A DNA stretch of 64,000 nt. It comes from Cycas panzhihuaensis (lineage: Eukaryota; Cycadophyta). The translations under genes were made by a program, and so were the position numbers. Location of the stretch: the NCBI GenBank assembly GCA_023213395.1, contig CM041465.1, forward strand, positions 138,577,741-138,641,740. Reading direction: 5' to 3'. The notes beneath the pieces were generated by a model. The model saw only the letters and a program-made list of their open reading frames with translations, ran no database searches and was not told where the DNA came from. Below are positions 45,062 to 64,000 of this stretch, piece by piece. Each line of letters starts with the position of its first letter. Position 1 is the first letter of the stretch.

Positions 45062-45790
45062 TAAATTCTTGATCACTATATACAATAGTAGCCTTTTGAG
45101 TGGAATCAGATTATATACTCTTTGAACTTGAATTAATACTTAAAGCAGGAATATCATCAATATAAGACTCATCCTTTATAGGACCATTAGATTCATATTC
45201 AATTTTCCTTGAAATAATAGTGTCATCTAAATAAACCTTAATTGATTCATCACTCTCAATGTCTTCAGCAGAAGTTGTAGACTCATCAATATATTCAACC
45301 ATCATTTCTTTATATTTAATAGAAATTTCATTAGTACTCATACATTCTTCATCTTGATATATCATTTCATCAGTGTTGATAATACTTTCTTCATCCATTT
45401 TCCCTATATCATAACCATAAGTAATCTTATTTGCCTTTTCAATCATTTGTTGTATCTCTTTAGGAGTTTATTTAAATACTTCCCTTAAAAAATCCCAAGC
45501 TTCCTTATCAATACTTGCATGTTGAATCTTAGAAATGATGAAATGATACGTGGAAGGAAGATCAACCTTATTTAATGCAGTAAGAATTATGATGAATGCC
45601 TTTGTATTTTTTCTCAAGCATTTCCTTTTCTTCTTCATCCTTAGGGATATCATATCCATCAATAACAAGCTTCCACAAACATCTAGCTATGAAAAAACAT
45701 CTCATTTTAATCGTCCAAAAGAAGTAGTCTTCTCCATTACACTTACGTATTGGAAGAAACAAATCCCTTGAGTAATATTAATTTGTTTCA
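45062..45790 (-). pseudogene. Gag of the gag-only element (decayed) with acidic C-terminal region
   Basis: The frame opens near 45780 with KCNGEDYFFWTIKMRCFFIA and LWKLVIDGYDIPKDEEEKE, the start of the copia UBN2-type gag. After a shift it continues as YHFIISKIQHASIDKEAWDFLREVFK and then PKEIQQMIEKANK. The last 100 codons (45111-45446) are acidic (DEEC, DIESDES, DDTIIS) and lack a zinc knuckle. Gag would form or enter particles. Stops and one frameshift show it is no longer coding. No pol motif is present on either strand. Confidence 0.78.
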
Positions 45791-46561
45791 TAAACATACA
45801 TAACCACATAATTTTCCTCCATAATTAAAAATGTAACTCTAAACAATGTCCCTTTTTCATTCAACAAACTCACCCATTAATCAATCTCAATAAACTTTCT
45901 CATGTCTCATATCCCTCACATCACTGACTTCATCATCACATCATTGCCTTATGCATCTCTCATATTGCCAAACAGTCACTTACAAAAAGTATCTAAAACA
46001 CTTACTTCATCATCAACTCAATGCCTCATAACTTTCACAATGATCACACATGTCACATGTCACCATTAAATTGCCAAAACATACCACACCACACTCAATT
46101 GCCCAAAACACAACTCATGCCATAGCATTACCAATGAATAAACCATACCCTTATAAATCATGTAATGGTCTACACTGCTCAAAAAAGTTTACTTTCCTGT
46201 AACTCAAGTATCTTCAACAAAACTCATCCTTATTTTCCCATTTAATGAATTAAAAGAACACATCATCAAGCACGCGTAATCTCAACCTTGAACATGCCCA
46301 ATAAATGCCCAAACTTGTCATGTAACCTCACATGCAACAAATACCTCATTGCCTCAAATTACCATTTTTCTTATCCTTAAATTTGCTTTATCATGCCCAT
46401 ACAACTCCTTCACGTAAATCACATTCCAAGAAGCACTAAGTTGCCATATGTCATCCAACTCATTCATGTAAACACATGCATTATTGAATTATCACCATAC
46501 TATGTCAAACTTGCAATAAGATAGTATTCGCAAACAGAAACAAACACCTCTCTTAACCTGG

Positions 46562-46575
46562 GCACTCTGATACCA
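46562..46575 (-). other. Primer binding site of the gag-only element
   Basis: The minus strand reads TGGTATCAGAGTGC directly next to the 5' LTR, an exact match to the initiator Met core TGGTATCAGAG. Confidence 0.9.
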
Positions 46576-46797
46576 TGTTGGAAAACTTAACCTACAAAGA
46601 AATATTCACAAACAGAACAAAAGCATCTCCAGGATCGAATGGTACCCTTAAGGTACCTCAAATTATATTAACAAAACATCCTTATAACAGATACTTCATA
46701 TGATACACTATGTATGTATTTAGAATACATGACATGATAGTGAGCGAGGGACCCACTTGCATGTGGGACAAAATAAATGTGTATTAATATTCCAGCA
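46576..46797 (-). repeat. Gag-only element 5' LTR (222 bp)
   Basis: Pair of 44495-44717 with few differences; starts TGTTGGAAAACTTAA and ends ATTCCAGCA. CTTCT follows. Confidence 0.93.
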
Positions 46798-46969
46798 CTT
46801 CTATCCAACACTAATTACCACTACCTTGAATTCATTTGATATTTTAGAATAATCATTTTACGATTATGGAAAATGGGGTTCTTATATTTTAACCTTTGTT
46901 TTATAAAATTTCATAATTTCTTACCAATAGTAAAATGCTCATCTAGACACTTTTGTTCAGACATCTTTG

Positions 46970-47085
46970 CTTGGGATGCTTATACTTGGATGCTTCTACC
47001 TCAATGGTTGTTCACTCTTCTAGATGCTTCTATTTAAATGCTTCTACTTGGGATGCTTCTACCTAGATGCACATTCATTCTTTTC
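46970..47085. repeat. GATGCTTCTAC tandem words in Gypsy-3
   Basis: GGATGCTT(C/A)TAC recurs about seven times in 115 bp (GGGATGCTTATACTT, GGATGCTTCTACCT, AGATGCTTCTATTT and so on). The array sits in the same relative place, between extra ORF and integrase, as the 64-69-bp array of Gypsy-2, but the units differ. Confidence 0.7.
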
Positions 47086-47399
47086 AACACTTCTGTTGTG
47101 ACAAAAAATGAGGAATGTTTGTGATTTTTCTATTGTTATAAGCTTCTCATTATAAAACCATTTGCAAGAAAGTTCCTTAGCAAGACACTTCTATTCTAGT
47201 CCCTTGGATACTTGTGGATGCTTTTAAGGATACTTCATGGGACATAGGTGGAATGTAACGACAATGCTTGACAACAGTTTGCTTGAGTGGTGGTTGCTTC
47301 ATTGTTGTTCATCTTTTTTAATTTTATAGGATCTTCATTACTGATGTATGTGATTCTCATTGATTATTCTATATTAATAAGTATCTAATGACAAGTTAT

Positions 47400-48333
47400 G
47401 GGTTGTTTTCCTTTTACTTTTTCTTTAATTTTTTTTTCCTTTTTATATATCAATATGAAACCATTTTCTTGAGGCTAAGACAACTTTAATTGTACTCAAC
47501 TTCACATAACACATATATAATACAAGTGTTAGTTCCTTCTATCAACCTTAATGGTGGTAGGACTTCAATCTACTTCCATTGACTATTTTTTATAGTGTTT
47601 ATTCAATTGGTTTCTTTAGTTCAACTAAACCATCTTAGAATATTCACTAAATAACATAGAGTCCTAAATACCATATCTTTAATTTGCCTAGTTGTGTTTT
47701 AAATTTTTAGTTATATAATAACACTTGGTCACCTTATTGGAATTAAGGTGAATGTAGGTGGAAGTTGTGCCACATCTTCTACTAACTTTTCTCAATAGTT
47801 TATGTCCAATCCAACATTTGTCTTATCTCCTCCAACTAGATCACAACTAAAGCAACCTTCCTGGAAATGAATCTACATCTCTCAAATGACATGCAAGGGC
47901 TATACAGAGAACATGGATCTCAAATTTATAAGGAACTATTACTTAGAATCCATAGACAAATCCAAAAGGAGTTTATTTAGTGGCATGCTTGTATGTTGTC
48001 TTGAAGGCCCATACTACTGAAGTTAACTTCTTTGCCCAGTTGGATTGTCCAATATCACAAATCTTATGTAAGCAAGTTCCAGTAATCTTATTGCGACTTT
48101 CTACTTGTCCATTCGCATATCAATATTATGGCTTTAATTTGTGATGGTTGATTATGAAGGATGTTATGAACTCTTAAATGAATTTATTAAAGAAATGATA
48201 TCTTTGGTCACCCACTAACACTGATGAACACCCAAATCTTGTTATGACCACCCTGTATAAGAATGTTATACTTTGGGTATTGATATTTTTTAATGGCCTC
48301 GCCTCTACCCATTTTATTCTGTAATGCATAATA
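47400..48333 (-). pseudogene. Gypsy-3 integrase, core and C-terminus (decayed)
   Basis: Collinear with Gypsy-2 27700-28600. Minus-strand reading near the microsatellite edge gives [17 protein letters not shown], matching the conserved KWVEA region of gypsy integrase. Further down, the DNA matches the second-Asp region and the GD-V-L tail region of Gypsy-2. Stops are frequent. The frame runs straight into the AT tract at 48334. Confidence 0.8.
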
Positions 48334-57964
<9,631 letters not shown>

Positions 57965-58184
57965 ATCTCTAACTGACAAGATGTATAGGACCAATACAAT
58001 TTATATCCTAGTTTTTGAACGAGGCAAAGTGTACGATGGGGTTGGGGTATTGGTAATATTAGTAGTGTGGTTTTCCAATCCATTAACAATAATTATATTT
58101 CTTAATCCAACTAATTGTATCTTCAAACAAGGATGGCCACCATAATCCTGCATTTAGTATTTTATAGTAAGTTACTTCCGAAAT
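57965..58184 (-). pseudogene. Duplicate A of a 220-bp Gypsy-3 integrase segment
   Basis: Aligns without gaps to 60798-61017 with about 31 differences (roughly 86 percent identical). Minus-strand reading gives [19 protein letters not shown] and KKYNYC, the end of the integrase zinc finger. It lies between the two microsatellite blocks. On its right the match stops after AAAT and (AC)n begins. Confidence 0.9.
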
Positions 58185-60797
<2,613 letters not shown>

Positions 60798-61240
60798 ATC
60801 TCTAAGTGAGAAGATATATAGGAGCAATAAAATTTATACCCCATTTTTTGAACGAGGTGAAGAATACGATCTAGTTTAGATATTGGCAATATTAGCAATG
60901 TGGTTTCCCAATCCATTAACAATAATTATATTTATTAATCCAACTCATTGAATGTTTGAACAAGGATGACCACCATAATCCTGCATTTAGTATTTTATAG
61001 CAAGTTACTTCCCAAATCATATGTCTAGTTGCCACTCCTAAATGTGCCTATGATATGACTTGTTTAACTTCATGTGGGTCTATACAATATTGTAACACAT
61101 TATTTTATCCAAGATTATAAAGTTCACCCTATATGAGCTTATAAGATATTACTTTTTTCATTAAATGTAAATTTTCCACTTTATCCAATCATATGATAGC
61201 GCTTCAATTAATAAATATTTTGTATCCCCTCATATCATTT
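60798..61240 (-). pseudogene. Gypsy-3 integrase, zinc-finger part including duplicate B
   Basis: 60798-61017 is the second copy of the 220-bp segment, and here the match to Gypsy-2 (28600-29000) continues to the right. The minus strand reads [19 protein letters not shown] where Gypsy-2 has [20 protein letters not shown], so the AT tract starts exactly at the Tyr-Ile codons. The upstream part matches the DDMLRYCV segment of Gypsy-2. Frames are broken. Confidence 0.82.
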
Positions 61241-61530
61241 TATTGTGATGGCATCAATCTTAAACAAGTATGCATATGGGAAGTCATCATCTATTTATTT
61301 TACTTTCCCCCCATTATTAACCTATATAATTGATCAGGTGTCACATGGGCTTTTCCAAGTTTTACTACAATTCTAAATATAATCTCTTAGAACAGCATGA
61401 ACCATCTATTAATCTGCTTATACAAAAGTGGTTTATTAACCAAATCTAGAAGGGCATGATAATCAATATAGAACATAAGTGGATTTGATAACATGTAGTA
61501 AAAAAAAATTCTAAAGCATAATGATATAAA
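61241..61530 (-). pseudogene. Gypsy-3 RNase H remnant (truncated)
   Basis: The DNA follows Gypsy-2 29100-29335, with shared words CATGGGCTTT(T/A)CCA, AACAGCATGAACCA, TGATAATCAAT and GGATTTGATAA. Homology is lost at about 61530, so RT, protease, gag and the 5' LTR are missing. Confidence 0.7.
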
Positions 61531-61599
61531 AATTAAGGTTAACTTTATTAATTCACTTTAGTCATCTTGTAAATATAATGTACATTTTTAATATTAGAA

Positions 61600-61900
61600 T
61601 GATGTTAGTATGTTAGTACATTGAAGGCTATTAGTCTCATATTTATATTAAGTTACAACGTGGGTTTGTAAGCCTAAATAGGTGGGGTCCTTTTGGCTTA
61701 CACCTCATTATAACACCTATGTAAGTTGATCATACAAGGTGCCAAATATCACCTTACATGATCAACCCTTCATATTCCCAAAAGCTTCTCTCGTAACTAT
61801 AAAATGAATGTATATACGAGACTTAATATTGATGTAATATAATCTTTCATCAGTGATTAATGAAATGATTTTGGTTATTAGAGAATTGAGAAATTCAATC
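61600..61900 (+). repeat. LTR-like sequence, possibly a solo LTR
   Basis: TGTTAGTATGTTAG at about 61609 could be a start. A TATA-like ACTATAAAATGAATG is at 61797, and the stretch ends AGAGAATTGAGAAATTCA at about 61899, all in the style of a plant LTR. No partner copy, primer site or target duplication was found, so this remains tentative. Confidence 0.35.
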
Positions 61901-62670
61901 TCCTTATATTATTTTTTATTTTAAAATTATATGAATATTCTATCATTGCTTTGTGAGATTTGAACCTTAAAGTATAAGTTTTGATTGTCATAATGACTCA
62001 TGATTTTTTAAGTCCTCATCCAGCAATAGAGAGGAGGAGGACAATTTATTTGTAATTTAGAGGGGCTATTTTTGAATCAAGACCCTGTTGGTGTTAACAT
62101 CTTAGTAGCATTTAGAAGTTGGGATTAGAGAAGCAATCCCATCTAAAAGAACACAAGATGTAAGGACTTATACAAATGCCTAGTCCAACTAGGATGTGTT
62201 GAGGCACCCCTTATTTTTATAAGGAATGTTTATAGTTTTTGTTTGTAGTTCACCTTGAGGTGATTTGGAAAACTTCAACTTGAGACAGAAAACTTATTAG
62301 TGACCAAGTACCCTTGTTTGCTTCAAGGCTTCTACAATTATTAGGCTATGAAGCATGGAAATATTAACACTCTAATTTATCCCTTGAAAGACATAACCAA
62401 TTTATAATAGGTTGTTTGGGATACAAACATCGTTGTGAAAGGATTAACTTCCACTGAGATGAAGTTAGGAGGTATTGACAGAGTGAAGAACAACACTTGT
62501 TCCATCTATCTTCACCTTAATTCCTACCATCATATAAGCTATTGCTATTGAAATCGACAGATCTTGATAGAATTTGAAGAAGGTAATACACAGGAGCACT
62601 CATACGAGCAAGTAATACGTAGATAGGTTACATACAAGCAAATATCACTACAATTATGTTTTTTCTTTAA
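61901..62670. other. Unassigned sequence
   Basis: Mixed composition with no motif, pair of repeats or coding frame that I can support. Confidence 0.5.
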
Positions 62671-62793
62671 ATCTAGATCTAGGTATAACCAGGTGTGACT
62701 AGATCTATTTCTAGGTATAACCAAGTATGACCATACCTATTTCTAGGTGTAACCTGGTGTGGCCAAATATGTTTCTAGGTGTGACTAGATATT
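62671..62793. repeat. Minisatellite with a 32-bp unit (3.8 copies)
   Basis: Units start at 62671, 62703, 62735 and 62767, each with the core TTCTAGGTGTAACC-GGTGTGACC (variants allowed). The first three are exactly 32 bp and the last is partial. Confidence 0.88.
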
Positions 62794-62989
62794 ATTTTTT
62801 GATCGATTCAGCGACTTTTACATTTTTTAATTACCTACCATTCGTTATGAAATTCATGAAATTAGGCAATGTAACCATTCATTTTGATCTTTATAGTGTT
62901 CTACCCTCAAACACAGTACCAAACGACTATTTCAAAGCTCTAACAAAAAGAAATTTCTCTTTATATCTAATTTTAATTATTCTATTTTT

Positions 62990-63246
62990 TTCAAACCTAC
63001 TATTATGAGCCTCCTTAAAAGGTTAATTAACTATATTATTGACGAATAGGTATTATTGAAAGGATGCAACCTTTAAGCAAAAGGGCCTATTATACATATA
63101 AATACAACTTCCAATGTATTATAAACCATCACTTATGTTTTGATAATCAATCAATCAGTCTTGTGACTATTCAATCTTACAAGTGCTCTTGTGCATTTGA
63201 AATATTTTGGGCTTCCTCCTCAAGTTACGAAGTAGGCCTGTAACTA
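62990..63246 (+). repeat. 3' part of a 5' LTR of another plus-strand element (Copia-4?)
   Basis: A TATA-like TTATACATATAAATAC lies at about 63091 and the sequence ends GTAACTA at 63246, directly before a Met-type primer site. The left edge is not certain and the 3' LTR would be beyond the window. Confidence 0.55.
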
Positions 63247-63247
63247 G

Positions 63248-63264
63248 TGGTATGAGAGTAAGCA
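63248..63264 (+). other. Primer binding site (initiator Met type, mutated)
   Basis: TGGTATGAGAGTAAGCA, two changes from TGGTATCAGAGCAAGCA. It marks the start of the interior of the element whose LTR ends at 63246. Confidence 0.65.
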
Positions 63265-64000
63265 CGATCTCTAAAAAAATCAGATTCATTGTTTGACGTG
63301 AATTGATTCTAAAATTAATTTGTTATTTTCATTTTTAGTGTGTAAGGCATATTCATTGTCTCTGAATAAATATGTAAAAGCATCTTAAGGCATTTATGTT
63401 TGCATTCACATGAAAATGCCTCTATCTCTTGTTCCATGGTGACTACTGCTGCTGCATCTTGGTATGTGCATTTCGTGTATCTTAGACTACTGCATCACCA
63501 TCACTTTCCCTGTTCCAAGCATTCTCAGTACGTTCTTGTCAATTCATCGTCTTTCCATTCTCATATCTTCCATTCCTCTTCTGCCATCGTCTAGTCTACC
63601 ATTTACTTCTTCTCAGCCATTAATAGTGCTACTACTATTATTGTCATCTTCTGGAGTCTGTGTATCTTCACTGTTAAATCTATTTCTAAATTTTCCTTGG
63701 ACATCAGCTTCTAGCGAATCACATCTCTCAGAATCTATGTGCCAGCATTTGACATCATTAATCTCACTTTCGCCATCATCGTCTTCATTATTAACGTCTC
63801 CACTATCATCAACATTCCATCTGTTTATTCTTGTCTCATTCCAGTCTGTCCCTGTTTCATCCTTTTGTTCCGTCTCTGCCTATTCATTGTGTCTTGTATT
63901 AAGTATATAAAATCCACCAATATATTGGCATACAATATAAACATCACCCTTAGTTATATTATATATTAAGTTTACCATGTAAATTTATAATACCTTTGTT
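63265..64000 (+). other. Interior of the last element: pyrimidine-rich sequence without gag
   Basis: The plus-strand frame 63464-63910 (149 codons) is rich in Ser, Leu, Pro and Ile and shows no gag or zinc-knuckle motif. Another frame from 63739 has hydrophobic runs (LTFAIIVFIINVS). Composition is unlike the other elements here, with many CATC and TCTTC words. It may be a leader or a captured fragment. Confidence 0.4.

Larger units (their letters stand above)
44495..46797 (-). mobile_element. Short gag-only copia-type element (TR-GAG class), 2303 bp
   Basis: Complete small LTR element: LTRs of 223 bp (44495-44717) and 222 bp (46576-46797) with TGTTGG...CA ends. A perfect initiator-Met primer site adjoins the 5' LTR and a polypurine tract adjoins the 3' LTR; the target duplication CTTCT is perfect. 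The 1.86-kb interior carries a copia gag and an acidic tail but no protease, integrase or RT. It must have been mobilised by enzymes from another element. Confidence 0.92.

Noticed and set aside
46562-46575. Met-tRNA-like words as tRNA genes
   Set aside because: Only the 12-14 nt complementary to the tRNA 3' end is present, placed next to an LTR, so these are primer binding sites and not tRNA genes.

Overview
This is a plant-type nuclear intergenic window with no recognisable host gene, tRNA or rRNA. It is a nested stack of decayed LTR retrotransposons (Ty1/copia and Ty3/gypsy) plus about 12.4 kb of AT-dominated microsatellite. Plant-type evidence is a chromodomain-bearing gypsy family, initiator-Met-like primer binding sites, 5-bp target duplications and dense nesting. 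The species cannot be told from the sequence; a repeat-rich land-plant genome fits, and the low GC with many C-to-T and G-to-A changes suggests old methylated DNA.

Layout. 1-2559: 3' half of a plus-strand chromovirus (Gypsy-A) ending in a 374-bp LTR. 2678-5294: a large decayed, unrecognised reading frame. 5326-12870: complete minus-strand Copia-1 (311-bp LTRs, near-perfect target duplication). 14890-16056: 3' end of a plus-strand copia with its LTR. 17815-42117: a second copy of that copia family (Copia-2), split by three insertions. These are Gypsy-1 (18455-24826, same family as Gypsy-A, TSD ATAAG), Gypsy-2 (24967-35516, TSD GAGCT) and a non-coding LTR element X (35531-39313). About 43.6-61.5 kb: a minus-strand relative of Gypsy-2 (Gypsy-3), interrupted by a gag-only 2.3-kb element (44495-46797, TSD CTTCT) and by the microsatellite (48334-60791). 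61.5-64.0 kb: LTR-like sequences, a 32-bp minisatellite and the start of another plus-strand LTR element.

The best material for follow-up: (i) the microsatellite begins and ends inside the integrase gene of Gypsy-3, at the Tyr-Ile codons before the core domain, and a 220-bp piece of that integrase gene is repeated directly on both sides of its second block; (ii) the 2.6-kb decayed frame carries about 41 in-frame TAA/TAG and no TGA until its end; (iii) Gypsy-A and Gypsy-1 share four premature stops, all at Gln positions; (iv) Gypsy-2 has extra gag-like modules between protease and RT; (v) element X carries a copy of its primer binding site on its outer end. Every coding region listed is interrupted by stops or frameshifts, so none is called as a functional gene. 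Percent identities are hand estimates.
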